A stretch of 64,000 bases of DNA from Luscinia megarhynchos (GCA_034336665.1 CM067565.1:84694858-84758857), one strand, 5' to 3'. Shown: positions 26,148 through 39,032, numbered from the stretch's first letter. The notes: generated by a model from the sequence alone, not told the origin. Translations and numbers: made by a program.

Positions 26148-29100
26148 AAGACTTGGGAAGGGGATCCTAACTTGCCAATATGAATCAGACAAAGAATAAC
26201 ACTTGCAACTAATGCCTTTACTGAGGGACTGCAAAATTGTAGGGGTACTTGACCTTAGTCACCTGCCAATGTGCAAACTGAGACTTTGTTTTACGTGTTG
26301 AAAGTGACGCAGGATCAAACTGCAGGTAGGTCCATACCCCTAACAAAGGCTGGCCATCCAAGCAGCTCTCTGACTGTTGCAACATGCATGAAATAGAGCA
26401 GAAAAAAGTGAGTTGTGGTCAATCCTGCAAACCTGTGTCTGTTGGACAGGCAACCACATACTGCTGAAAGAGATGTCATCTAAAGTAATTCTGGTCTGTA
26501 GCATGGGGCATGCAATGGTTACATCTCATTTCAGTTCTTCCCTCTAGTACCATCAGAGTCACAGGCAATGGCTGGTTTTGAAAATCAATCCTGCTTCCCT
26601 GACACCTAATTTATTAACTCGAGTCCAAAAAGACTCCTTAGTGCTGTAACACCATCAGTAGCCTACACAGTACTGCTGCGTAATTAGAAACAGTAGACAA
26701 AAATAATATGAACTCCATGCCCTTTACAGAAAGCATTATGTGAAACAACAACCTGCAACAGACCAGATGAAACAAACTAAATTTCTAGATCCACAAAAGC
26801 AAGATACCTGGCTTTCAACACAAACTTCTATTGAAAGATGTATTTTTATTTAAGTAACTATATAATTTAAGAAAGATTGAAGCTGGCACCCCAGATGGCA
26901 CCCTGAAATGTCAGGGCTTTATCAGAAGCAGGACACCAGTTTAAAGTTTCCCTACAAGTACTGCACTTTAAAATAATCTTGTTTCAGCTGGACTGCAAGT
27001 CTAAGTAGGGCCTGCAATTAGAAGAAGTTACAGCTCCCTGATTTATCATTCTTTTAACAAATATACCACATGTTTTGCATGGCACACAGGTATCTTCACA
27101 TCACACTGATTAGGAAGCAAAGATGCTGCAGTAGGCCAGAAACAGCATCTTGCAGCATGATCAAAACAATGCCACAATATGGATTGTTCAGGCTAATACT
27201 TATATAAGTAGCATTTATTTCAATAATGTGATAGGTATCCTTAAAAACAATGCTACTGTATCACAATTATAGGTATAAAAAGGAAAACAGAATGAGTGCT
27301 AAAAATACTTCCTAACATTAGAATGAACTTGGATATTTAAAATGGTAAATGAAACAGGAACTCTTGAGAGGAATTTTCAGGCCTTATAATTTCACATCAG
27401 TTGACAGTTACACCTAATTAACCATTACAACTACCCACTCCATCTCTTTTTATAGCATGGAAAGGAGAAAGCTTTACTGACTGGCAAGAGCTTCCATTGA
27501 AAAACAGACTTGTTACAGTCCACCAGAACCTCAGGAAAGCAGGGGGAGATACATCTATGGTTTATCACAGTTCTTCCTACAAGCCATTCTTGATCACCAG
27601 ACCAGTCTAGGCTAGGATGTAGGCAGAAAAGCAGCATGCTGCTGTTCAGCAGAGGAGGCAGTTGCTGGTCTGGGAAAAAGACAGCAGTCACTGAAAGAAG
27701 CACCTCTTGAATATCTCCTAAAACTCCTCTCTTGGGGCAGAGACAGCAGTCTCTCCTTCTTGAAACCAAAATAAAAACCGGGCAGAATAGGTAAAATACT
27801 TTCTCTTTACTGATGTTTATCACCCAGACACTTGGGAAGGAAGTAGGTGTTTTCTGGATAGTGCCCCTTGAAACTTGAAATCTGCTGGAAGTCCACAGGA
27901 AACTGGTGAGACTTACAGCGCTCAGCTGCTGATCCTTAGCCATCTTTCCCACTTTCATGAAAAGAAAGGTTAGATTTAATCAAGTTTTAAAATGGCATGA
28001 AACCTACACATGGTGTTTCTACATATCAAATACTGACTTACATGGCAGTCAAGGTCACAAACACCACCCCCCCCCAAAAAAAGCCAGAATCAACACTTAA
28101 AATTAACAAGAGCTGTTGACTCCAGAGAGTCATTTCCATAGAAACCAGTCTGCTAAAAAACAAGGCAATGCATTAAAATCAGTGAGCTTTAAAATGTTCA
28201 TTCTACCTTGTTTTTGCTGATCCAAGTGCTGTTACCACAGAAACAGGAGAAGCAGCAGAACCAGCCATTGGGAGTTGGGAGCTACAAGTCTCATTTGTTG
28301 CTCAGCTTGGCCAGCTGCCAGCCAGGCACTGCAGGTGGAGATATCCACTGCAGCAGGTACAGACCTTGGCCTCCTGGCACTTCAACTCAAAGGAAAACCA
28401 GGCTGAGAGACCCTCCTTACAGAACAGCTTATTCTACACTGTGTTTGGCTGAAAAATCCACTAAAACAATCTGAGGCTGATGTAGACTCTCCAAGTCTTC
28501 CCAGTTATTCCAGTGGTCTTTAAGACACAGGCACATACAAAGGTCATCATCATCATAATTTTTTATCTTGGTTGCTGGTGGTTTCAAATGCCAACTCTGT
28601 ATGAATCTTTCATAACCATTCCTCCTCTTGTACATCCCCATCTCATGTCAGAGGGATGCTTATGTTTTTCCATTTCCCCTTTGCCTTGCCCAGTGGTGAC
28701 AGAGACAAGTGCTATTGGAAACACTTTAACAGCCTTCCAAGGAAGATTAATTGCTCCAGCTTTGCTTGGCACTCTACTGGTCAGCTGCCTCTCTTGCTTT
28801 GTTCCATGAAAGCACTCTCTTATCTATGCAAGCTGATACCTGTATTTTTCAATGCTGGGTACAGTTACCTCATTTATTGACTCTGTCTATGGAAACAAAA
28901 AGGCCTATTTGTTGAGAAAAACATTCAAGTATTATATTATAACCCACTATGTATGAAAGGCCTTATTTATTGGTATTATAGCATTGGCTGATGAAAGCCC
29001 TAACTGTGATGTTCAATAGTTAATGCAATCTATCAAAAAAGGTATCATTTATCTTTCAGTTAATCAGAAAGAGAATATATTAGATACTTTAAATAATTAA

Positions 29101-30214
29101 GGATATTAAAAATGCATTACCAAATGTTTATCATTAAGTAAACTGGCAAAAGAAGAGTAGGATATTTTATAGCAGTCTAAAAATAAAGATGTCTCAGGTA
29201 TCTCCTCTCTGTCCGAGCATGTGTGAAAGATATCTCACTTGATGGGAGAAGAGCAGGAGCACCATCACAGGGGTCAGGCTGACACCACATAATGCACTGA
29301 GATCATACAGCTGTGGGAGCAGAGGTGACTGGCACAACATCAAGGATGAAAACACACAGGTGAACTAGACAAAAGAGGAAAGTGAACATGGGGACAAGAG
29401 GCTGAATGGAAAGAACAGGAGGGAAGGGAAATGAAGCAACGAGAGATGAAACAACACTGCAAAGACAGGCTACAACCAGAGAAAAAGAAAGGGTAACGAC
29501 TTAAAATGTCAGTAAGAGTGAAAACAACAAAAAACCAATGACCACAAAAATCTTAATTCTATTTTTCAGGATAGCAGCTGAAAAGCTGTAATGCTTTTAC
29601 TCATGGCAAGCAGAAGAGGCAGCAGATCAGACAATCTCCCTATGAGGCAAAAGCTGTGAGAGAAAAAAGGGTAGCTGGGTGTTTTTTAATGAAAGACCCT
29701 GAGCAAACTGCATCATAAAGCAGCCAGTAGGCAGATGAGAAAGTTAAATAAGCCATTTTAATTATACTTTCTTATTGCAAGCTCACAGCACACTGTTCTC
29801 ATTATGAAAGGGTTACAAAAGTGACATTATCAAGAGGGGGCTCTCTTGGAACAATTAGTTTAACCTAATGAACACACAGCTCCCCTAATTAGCTCAGGAA
29901 AGTAAGAAATACCCAACTGTTCAACTCCATAGCATAGATTAAGGAGAGAAAACTGCAGCAAGCAGAAGGCCTGCCAAGGAAAGAAACTACAATGATGAAA
30001 TTCAAATCTAGCTAGAGAGGTATTTAAAAAACAGAAGCTGCTCCACAATAAAGACTTTAGCCTTTAAACAAAAAGGACAGAGAAATAGAACACCCCAATT
30101 TTAAGAAAAAGGGGCAGACAAATAAAGCACAGCCCAAGTGCACAAGTGGTTGGGATTTTTTTTCCTGAAAGGCAGTGCAGAGCATTTTCCTGAGTTAACA
30201 CCTGCAGCAGCATT

Positions 30215-30400
30215 CAAACGCCAGCTAATCCCACTCGCTGCGGAGCCGCAGCACGCGTCAGAGCCCGGCGCCAAACGTGCCCAAGTATGGAATAAAGCCC
30301 TGCCAGCGCGGGGAGCGGAGCTGCACGCTGCGACACGGGACAGCCTCGCCGCGGGACACCGCGACACCGGGCAGCAGCCACAAACACCGCCCGTCCCACG
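30215..30400 (-). promoter_or_regulatory. CpG-rich patch, candidate internal promoter
   Basis: About 25 CpG dinucleotides fall within about 190 bases, while the intron on both sides is nearly CpG-free. It includes GGCGCCAAA at 30267-30275, which on the minus strand is TTTGGCGCC, an E2F-type site, and several GC-box-like strings. Vertebrate CpG patches that survive in AT-rich introns are usually unmethylated regulatory DNA. Direction is assigned minus only because an ATG and a phase-matched donor follow on that strand (30213-30200). It could instead be a GC-rich repeat or an enhancer. Confidence 0.45.
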
Positions 30401-30637
30401 CACCGTGCTCAGGAGTCAGGGCTCAACACGTTCCCTAGGGAAGGCCACTCCATGCGCTACAGAACTCTTATTTTTAGAGTAAGAATTAAAAAATATTTTA
30501 CATAAACATATTCTGACTGCTTGTTACCGGTTACAATGCAGGAAGGAAGGGACCCTGTTTAACAAGCCTGGGTCGTGTTCAACTGGACTGCCCTTCCACC
30601 CTCCCACAACTCAGTGATCTCCAAATATTTCACATAC

Positions 30638-30710
30638 CTGTCTGACAAGAGCCAGCTGCAGTGACAGGTAGAGGATGATCTGGTGATCTTCAGGGGCCAG
30701 GTCCCGTGCT
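30638..30710 (-). CDS. TTC7A: TTC7A internal exon, segment residues 168-192
   Basis: This 73-base exon completes the split Arg codon with its first base, then encodes 24 codons reading ARDLAPEDHQ followed by IILYLSLQLALVRQ, and ends in phase 0 at a CAG|GTATGTG donor. The acceptor region reads CCTTAAAG and has a poor polypyrimidine tract; a second AG two bases further in would break the frame, so 30710 is the supported start. The exon carries the end of one TPR (RARDLAPED) and helix A of the next (ILYLSLQLALVRQ). The CpG-rich patch discussed separately lies 240-420 bases downstream of its donor. Confidence 0.95.
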
Positions 30711-33700
30711 CTTTAAGGACAAGCACACAAAACAAAAAGGAAAGTGACTGTTAGATTGCACTGTGCAGAACTCCTTCACCCTGAGTCATGTAAGCACAGA
30801 ACAAAACCCACTCTTTCCCCACAGAAAACTAGTCCAGTAATGGGGGAGCACATTGAGACTAGACAGAAAGCAGAACAGTGCTGGCCTATCTAAGCCAGAA
30901 TCCCAGGAAAAAGTATGAGAACCATAGCTGCCAGGATGTTACACAACTTACACGCTCCTTTATTAAATGACACTTAATATCTTGGAACTTGGATAACTAA
31001 TAGGGAAAAAGTAGTTCTGAGCTCATAGTAAACCCATCAAATCATTATTTTAAGTAATTCAGGTGATGGACATAGTTGTTTAACTTGTTCCTATACTGCC
31101 ACTTTTCAAACATTAAGAGAGGGTTAGATTAGCACTGAAAAAGTAGTCACTATGAGCATGTAGAGGACTAAAGATCAGAAACCTGTGACACAAGCTGGTG
31201 TTCAAACACACAAAGCATTCTCCACCCTGCAGCTTCTAGTTTGAATTTTTGACAGCAGACTCCTAATTTGGAAAGGGAAGACACTGGGGGAGGAATGACT
31301 TGATGACAAGAGCTGTGCCTGGACCAAAACCAAGCCCTTACTTCTGAAGCTTGGACTCTGAGGTACTGCCTTCCAGTACACAGCAGGCAGTGGGCACTAC
31401 ACTGAAGTGGAGCCTTGGCTAGAGAGGGCACAAGTGTCTCCAGAACCAGTTGTGCAGGCCCTGAGCAAAGTGTTGTAAAGGCAGGGAACAAGGATGGTCA
31501 ACCTGGGCAGAACTGTCCCCTCTCAGACTATGCTAGGCATGAAATTGCAGTCTGAATTTGCTAGCTGTGGAGAAGCCATTAACCAAAGCAATGATGAGAC
31601 AGTCTTGGGGAACCTAACCTAGGAAGAAAGGTGGGGCAGCAGCTCTTGCCAGCTGGCAGCCCACTCCAGGAACCAGTGGATTCTCCCCTTGTGACTCTCA
31701 GAGCTCACTCACAGAGCTCTGCAGCTCAGGGAAGTCATTTCACATGGGAGAAATGGGGAAGAGGAAGGTCCCTCATAGCAAATTAACATTCCTGACCTCT
31801 TTCTGGGCTGCCTTCCAGGACACCAGGGAAACCTGCACCTGCATTGCCAGGCTCAAAGTGAGCACAATTAATGTCCTTATGAGGGAGAAACGACAGGCTC
31901 ACAATACTGGTGGTTAAAACCCATGCCAAAACGATTGATTTGCTAATAATAAACAAGTAGCAATAAAAGAATTACTTTAGGAAACAAACCACAGGCTATT
32001 TTAATGGCAGCCACTTTTCAAATGCCATCTTCGCCTGTGAGATTTTGAAGCTGATTTTTATAACTAATGGCTCTAGAACAAATTAATTTAGTATGGAGTG
32101 AATATGTCCTGTAACTGTATAAGTCAAGGTGGCACTCAAGTGTTCTGAAGCAATGCCAAAGACATCGAGATGCAATTAGTACAGGCAAGTCACTAATTTA
32201 TCCTTCCACTTAAAAAAAAAAATACAAAAAAACTCCCGAACCCAAACAGCCACAAGCCCACTACAGAAAATAAACAACTCCAACCCCCCAAAAAATTGCA
32301 ACAAACAACAAAAATCCACAGAACAGAACCCAGCTTTGCCCTCAGGCATTCGACAGGATGAGCCACCTCTGAAATCCTCAGTAGCTTCTCCAGCAATAAA
32401 TAACAGGGGAAAGTTCACAAGAGTATAGCAGATGAGATTAATGGTGCTTTTGGAAAGAAACAAAGGACTGGTACTTTACTGCTCATATTCCTCAGAAGGA
32501 ATTTAAAAAACATTTGGTGCAATCTTCCAGCTGAAAAGGCCCCTTACAAAGATGACTACAGGCCAAACCATGGCCTGAGAGATCATATATGTTCTTCAAA
32601 AAGAGGTGAAACACAAGGAAAGTAAAAAAAGGAAAGAAACAAACATAGACATTTAGAAAAACACTAGTAATCAGCTCACTGTCACATTCCTGTTGGCTGA
32701 AGTTTGAGTAACTCATGTTTGGCTAGAAGCTTGTCTGCCTCCTAGGTAGAGTTAAGATACCATGAAAACAAGTCACAGCCAATGGGAAAGGTCAAAGGAT
32801 AAAAAACCCCCAAAGTTTAAAAGCAGTGCAGCTCCACAATTCCTCAAAATTGGTCAGCAGTTCATATATGACACTGGAGTCCACAAACCAGTGTGACTTA
32901 AAAGTACACTCCTATCCAAACAGTGAATTAATAAATGGCTTTTAGAAGTTTTCTCTCTCCATAAGGTAAATATCCTAAATTCTATCTGTGGTTTCAGTTC
33001 TTGCACTCACTACAAAACCAGTGTAAGACAAACATGTTGGGCTCCTTCTTGGTCAGCATCAGCAAAAGAGCTAAGGTCCTTTAACATTGCTCAAATTGCT
33101 AAACCTGTACTTTGAGATATCAGAGATCTCAAGTTTTCTTCAGTTATGTAATTATAACCACAGCAAACTCAGAATTAGACCACAAAAGATTCTGTTTAGT
33201 TGCTATCTATAGTCTGTAGGCATCTATATTTATAGCAGGTTATAAATTGTGAATGTAATTGTACATATGTAAATAACTGCCTGAACACCACCCAGTGTAT
33301 TTTGGATGGTGCAATCTAATCATAACAGGGTAAGGAAGCTCATAATGATGCCTTGGGTTACTGTACCTCTCTACCCCACAGAATGGACAAAAAAGGGTTT
33401 TAAATCATGCAGCTGTACCTGAGGTCTCAAGTGTAGTTGCACAAGAGTGTAATTTGCAGCTGCTTCCAGGGTGGAGCCACTGTTATCAGTTTTCCCCAAA
33501 AATACAGGGATGAAGGAGAGGTGAGTACCACTTCTCACTTTGTACCACTAGCTTTGAAACCTCCTCTTCCAGCAACAGCTCACATAAACACTCATTAGGA
33601 CAGCAATTACCCTCTCCCCTAGGTGCACCCCATAGCTGCCTACACCCTCATGCTGAAGGTACTTTCCCACCATGATGGAAATAGGATTTTAAGCCTGCTT

Positions 33701-34045
33701 CACACAGGAATTGGGACAAAATTAGCTTTGCACGTTTGCCAGCTGTCATCATGTGAGGAAACTGCATCTCCCGCTGTAGATCTCACTGCTGCTAATTTGG
33801 GGCTAAGTTTTTTTCTGTAAGGTGGCAGAACAGTACTCTCACCTTGGATACTCAATCAAATAATCACTGCATTTAGCCATCACAAAAATGGTTTTGACAG
33901 ACTACTGCTGAAATCTAATGAACTGTTTTCAAACTTTCCTGCAAGGAAGCCTTACAGAGAAGAAAAAGAAAAAGAAACAAAGAAAAAATTTTCTGAATTC
34001 ATGCAAAAAATACACAATGCAAGTATCTGCAAAATTCCTACTCAC
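30711..34045 (-). other. TTC7A intron (about 3.3 kb)
   Basis: Intron between the exons at 34046 and 30710, GTGAG to CCTTAAAG. It is AT-rich. A G/A-rich stretch at about 31640-31800 has a faint MIR look that is too weak to call. No other feature is supported. Confidence 0.9.
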
Positions 34046-34103
34046 CTCTCCAAAGCCTGAAGTGCTTTCTTGTTTAATTCATCCTGAGTGCTCTTTAGAG
34101 TAG
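34046..34103 (-). CDS. TTC7A: TTC7A internal exon, segment residues 149-168
   Basis: This short 58-base exon has a GTCCTACAG acceptor above 34103 and a GAGAG|GTGAG donor below 34046. Two bases complete the Ala codon from the previous exon, 18 codons follow, and two bases begin an Arg codon. It encodes TLKSTQDELNKKALQALE, the start of TPR helix B, closely matching the recalled TTC7A stretch with KSKQDELHRKALQTLER. It is too short to show as an open reading frame by itself and was found by its flanking splice sites and the phase of its neighbours. The corresponding TTC7B segment (a GMQEVLQRKALLAFQ-type sequence) is clearly different. Confidence 0.95.
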
Positions 34104-34210
34104 CTGTAGGACAAGATACAACACCATTTAAGAGTTAATTCAATGTTTCAGATTTAATAAATAAATGTACAGAGTATTTCAAACTGGGAGCATAAACACT
34201 GTGGAAACCT

Positions 34211-34229
34211 GTGTGTGTTTGTGTGTGTG
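34211..34229. repeat. GT microsatellite, interrupted
   Basis: GTGTGTGT, TT, then GTGTGTGTG; a short simple repeat in an intron. Confidence 0.9.
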
Positions 34230-35239
34230 CTCATTTTGACAGGAATTCTCAAATTCATTTTTATTAAACATTATTTCAAGTCCTTTGTTTGAAATACTGA
34301 AGCACTTTTTTATTTACATATGCCACCGAAGGGGCAGGGAGAAGGGGCCAAACACTAACTAGATACCAAGAAGCTAACAGGCCCTCAGCCAGGCTGCTGC
34401 AAGTGCTAAAAGCAGTAACCTGCAGCACACTCTGACTCAGATACAGACACCCCACCACCATCTTCATGTGGGAGGGTGCTGCAGGTTGAACAGGGAACAC
34501 CAGCCAAACTTACAGCTCTGTGACAAAACACCATCATCTTTGAGACCATACAGACTTTTAGGTTACTTCTTCAGATGTGGCATTAGCCACTAATGCCCTT
34601 CTTCCCTGCCTCTAATTTTCTGACTAATGGATCCTGCCCAGTATGCATCAATGTATAAATTAATTCCTACCTAAAACCAGAAAAGGAAGAGAATCAAGCT
34701 CTCGTTATATGTGGGTATCATAAGATATCATCATCAAGATCAACAGGAACAGAGGAAGAGCTTAAAGGAATACAACTCTCTCAGATCCAAAGTATCTGAA
34801 AACCTAGTGATGGTTCTTAGAAATGCATTGGCTGTTTTGTTCTGTTTCTTAGGTTTTCAGATTTTGCATAGTAGTTGTTTCTTGTTCTGCCTGTCCTGAA
34901 ATTGAGAGCTATTGATCAACAGAATAAAGAAGTGATGAGTAGTTAATCCATCAGCAAACATCAACCATGAATACATCTGGTTTGATACATCAAGTCAGAG
35001 TATGCTCCAAATAGAAAGTTACTAAGCAGCATATAATAATGCAAGAAACCCAGTGAAATTCAAGAAATTCTTTGTGTCAGATGTGGATAAACACATTGAA
35101 ACTCATGCCTGACAACACTGAGCACTGATGCTGTAAGTTAACTATGATATTTACAGGGCCTTTTACAGCTAAAGGAGATAAACTGCGGGGGAAAGACCCC
35201 TAACAATGAAAAGTGATTTGGGGAGAGATGCAGAAAAAA

Positions 35240-35665
35240 AAAGCTTGGCTATCAGGTCAAGGGAGGTGATCTGCTCTGCTATCATAAGACCCCCACCTGG
35301 AATGCTGTGTGCACCTCGGGCATCCACAACATAAGACATGGTTCCATCAGAACAAATCCAAAAAAGGGCCATGAAAATGGCTGGAGAGCTGGAAGACCTC
35401 TCCTATACAGAAAAGCTGAGAGAGTTGAGGTTTTTCTGCCTGGAGAAGGGAGGCCTTACTGCACCTTTTTAATACTTAAGAAAGACAAAGGGCTATTTTT
35501 TTACCAGCCCCTTTAGTAATAGGACAAGGGTAATGGTTTTAAACTAGAAGAGGGAAGATTGAGATTATATACAGGAAGAAATTCTTTACTAGGAGGGTGG
35601 CAAGACTCTGAAACAGGCTTCCCAAAGATGTTGCTGATGCCCTACCCCTGAATTATTCAAAGAAA
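35240..35665 (+). mobile_element. CR1 LINE fragment lacking its 3' end
   Basis: Several stretches match the 3' part of CR1 in order: TCAAGGGAGGTGATCTGCTC, AGACCCCCACCTGGAATGCT, the AAAAGCTGAGAGAGTTGAGG block, CTGCCTGGAGAAGGGAGGCC, the AGGACAAGGGTAATGG block, AGAAATTCTTTACTAGGAGG, and AACAGGCTTCCCAAAGATG. It covers the end of the reverse-transcriptase frame and the start of the 3' untranslated part, with many substitutions and small deletions, so it is an old dead copy. The usual terminal ATTCTATG tail is missing, and homology fades at about 35665. It is antisense to TTC7A, and open frames over it are shadows. Confidence 0.92.
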
Positions 35666-36927
35666 TCAGCAACCCACTTGTATCACTGAAAAGCTCTCAC
35701 TTCAGACAAAGAAAAGTTTGTACTAAGGAAACAGAACCTGGTGGGGCTGATTAAACTTTTTAAATCTGTGCTCCATTCTCACAGGTCAATGGCACCAAAG
35801 ACTTCCTCAGTCCCTACCCAACTTTACTTCCTTTGAGCATGGCTGCTGCAGTCCCATCAACTAAAACAAAATATTACTTAGATTAAAATAAGCTGCAAAA
35901 GCAGTCTGAACAGTGGGAAAGTGGCAGAGGGGGGTTTCTGAAACCCATAAGACACAGTACTTTTGCAAAGGCCACTTGAGCAGCCCAAGATTTATTCTTT
36001 GAAGCACTCTGGGTTTTTAAAGGAGCTTCAGCCTTACTAAAATTCAACAGGCTCTTCAGCAATATTTTGGTACCTAAATACAAAGCTCTGGAATCATATT
36101 TGAAAATAAAGAACAAGTTCTGTCTTAGTAAAAGCAGTTAGAGCATAGTAGGAATAGTGAGTGCATGGAATGAAACACAGTGCCTAGGATCAGAATCAAC
36201 ACTACAAACATGGGGACAGGAATCTAGTACTAATCTTGTCCAATGGATTGAGCACCCATTAGCAGCTGAAGCACAGTCAGGTCTATTTATGTAATTCATT
36301 TGTTTTGTGGGAAAGAATTCAGTTTGTAATGTCCCATTCCTTTACATGAATCACAATGTAAGAAGTGGGGATGACAGATAAATGGACTTTATAAATACAT
36401 TTCTGATCCAAACTGAAACACTGACATGCATGCAGCCTTTTGCAAATATGACTGGGTTTCAGAAACTATTCCCTTGTGTTAAGATATCTAATATGGCACA
36501 ATGTACAGTTTTAGCACCCAAAATTATCATTAAAGATTGCATGCACCCATGCACACGTTATTTCCAAATGCAAAGATTGTAAGTTTGTTCACTAATAATT
36601 TATTCACTACTTAATGAACAAATGTGTGGAGGGCTTAACATTAACCAGTGCTGTCAGTACACTGTTTGTAAAATCCACAAGGACTGATAGAATGAGTTTC
36701 TAATTCAGTCCCTGATCCATGGCCTTCTACCAAAACTCTAAATGAAAACAGAGATAGAGCACACTCATCTCTGAAAAAAGAATGAGGGACTTAAATCTAC
36801 AAAGATTTCACAATTTGTGAGGTGGTGATGTAAGGTAAGAAGAGCACTTGTATTTCATGATACATTTTCAACCTAGTCCTTCCTCTTTAGACTTTGTTAA
36901 ATTCATCTCACCTTTCCCTGTCTTCAG

Positions 36928-37186
36928 TGAATTCTTCACCAGACCTAAGGGAGGAAAAGCTGACAATACAGCTTATGTCAAAACTGGAACTATGGGAGGA
37001 AGAGGAATGGTTTGCTGTTGACATTGACCCATTGGAAACTGATCTGCAGAAAACGGACATAAACTACAAACAGGAGGCTTGGGCTTCTAAGACTGAGGCA
37101 AAAGTGTCAGTGACTTCCTCTGAGGACACAGCTTTCAGCTACTTCAATCAGACTTATTTCAAGAAACACATAATTAAACATTAAGA
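36928..37186 (+). other. Exon-like open segment, unrecognised
   Basis: A pyrimidine-rich stretch ending CCTGTCTTCAG immediately precedes 36928, and an open frame then runs about 86 codons to a TAA near 37185. The peptide is acidic and varied in composition: NSSPDLREEKLTIQLMSKLE, then LWEEEEWFAVDIDPLETDLQ, then KTDINYKQEAWASKTEAK, ending YFNQTYFKKHIIKH. It looks more protein-like than other random frames in the window. I do not recognise it, see no upstream partner exon, and cannot exclude chance. It is antisense to TTC7A. Confidence 0.25.
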
Positions 37187-38899
37187 ATAAGGAAGCTATC
37201 CAGCATAAGTTTCAGGAAGTCCTACTTCCTACAGGAGCTTTTTGCAAATCACAAAGAAAAGGCCTTAATACAACTCTTCAGTGCCTTTGTCACACAGAGA
37301 AGAAATAATTACTAAAAGGTTATATTAAATAAGAAAGCCTAACTTGGATGGAAGTCTGTAAGCTTTAGAAAGCAATTGGTCAAATGTCTCTGAAACATTT
37401 AGCTACCATTGAAAATACTGATTGACTGATCTCAACTGGAAAGTTACAGGAATCTCACATATACACACACAGAGATGTCTGCATATGTCACTAAGGACTG
37501 GTATAAATTCAAAGGTAAACAAGATTGACAACATGAGGCAGGATTACATCACAGAACTGCTGTCTTTCAGCAAGTTCTAGCTTTGCTTCCTCACTGTCAT
37601 ACGCTATTTTTTAACAATGCTAATGAAAAATGTCTTGCTAGTGCAAATTTGACATTTTCCAGTAAAAACACAGTTCCATATTCATGACCATCATATGTAT
37701 GCTTTTGAAGGACTTAATCCATTTGATTAAAATATAATCTGCAAGATTGCAATATACTCTATTTCCCCTCAAATAACTGGCTTGTCCTGTTGCCTCAAAG
37801 GCTAGAGATACAATGTGAAGGCAGATATATTCCACTGTTTCAAAACATGAATCAGAGGCTAACCTAAAAATAAGCCAAAGTAGCTGTTGTGAAGACTGTT
37901 TGTTTTACATTAACAAGGACACAATATTGAACTAATCTCTTGAAAACTTAGATTTCCAGAAAAAGATTCCAACTCACATTTTGCTGCATCAAAGTATTTT
38001 TAGAGCCAGAGTACAGCACAAGTCTTTGCAACTCCCTTCTTTAGAAACCACCTTCTTTCCAACTTAAGCTTACAAAGAGATAGTAGGGGGCTAACACAGA
38101 AAATATTCTACCTCTGAAAATAGTTTTTGGGATCTTGTATACGTTTACAACAGTTTAAACAACATCTAGGCAAAATGCCTTAAAACCTAGGCTGCTAAGC
38201 AGAACTCTACTCCTAGTGGACTTAAAATTTATATAAGATACAAAGTTCAGGCTACAAAGGACATACTTTTTGTCATGAACTTTCTTGGGAGAACTATTCT
38301 GAGGCAGAGAAATGGAGAACTGGAGAGAGCTGCAGTGCCTGTTACCCTCCATGATAAAAAGCAATTCTCAGAGCAGCTGATCAGATATGGCTGGCTGAAA
38401 ACTACACCAACTTGTGCTACTGAGGAGCACGAGAGCACTTTCTGACACACGTGCCTTGAGGAATTCTGGTGTAAGTTGCAAGGCCTGCATATTCCATGAT
38501 AACATAATAGAATAATTTTAGCTTTGATTCAAGCTTCTTTGCTGGAAGAAGCTAGTTAGTTTCTGTAGAACCTATTCGACAGAAAAGGCACTGCTTGCAT
38601 GAGGGCAGGACTGCCAAAATGATAAGGAAACACACCAGCTCAGCTTTATTCAAAGAAGATATGTTAGAAGTCCTCTACCTCTGCTAGGAGTCATGGCATA
38701 AACAAAGACTGTTCCCACGTGTGAGCTTGATGAAGGTCAGAGCTAGAACTCTCCCGAACACTTCAAGCCCTTCTGACTACAAAGCACCAAATCTGCAGGA
38801 GCCCCTTGTCCACTCATTCAAGATCCAAGTAAGCAGCATTAAAATAAAAGTCTTTTTACATTCAGTGGTCTGTTTCTAGTCAACATCCACATGTAACAG

Positions 38900-39032
38900 T
38901 GAAGTAGGTATTTTTATCTTGTTTACTTCTAAGTAAAAGAAACTACATCACAGAGAGGTTGAATCTCTGTGGGGAATCAGCACCACGCCAGGAACTGAAT
39001 TGAGGCATTTCTGACTCCAGTTCTTGGATTCT
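38900..39032 (+). mobile_element. MIR-like ancient SINE fragment
   Basis: The blocks GAAGTAGGTATTTTTATC, AGAAACTACATCACAGAGAG, GTTGAATCTCTGTGGG, CACCACGCCAGGAACTGAAT and TCTGACTCCAGTTCTTGGAT run in the same order as the MIR 3' half (two-base count region, gapped A-rich stretch, CAGAGAGGTT, then the closing TCTG...CCAG). It is divergent, as expected for an element of this age. Confidence 0.5.

Larger units (their letters stand above)
24331..30637 (-). other. TTC7A intron (about 6.3 kb)
   Basis: Intron between the exons at 30638 and 24330, GTATGTG to CTTCCAG. It contains a CR1 3' end at 26060-26147 and the CpG-rich patch at 30215-30400. A 175-codon open frame on the minus strand at 27431-27958 has no recognised similarity and crosses no good splice sites, so it is treated as chance. 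Nothing else stands out. Confidence 0.9.

Noticed and set aside
27431..27958. 175-codon open frame on the minus strand beginning MKVGKMAKDQQLS
   Set aside because: One frame of this length is expected by chance in 64 kb read six ways. No domain or family is recognised and it lies within a TTC7A intron with no matching splice phase.
31640..31800. Possible MIR-like stretch (CAGGGAAGTCATTTCACATG)
   Set aside because: Only one short block resembles the family; too little to call.
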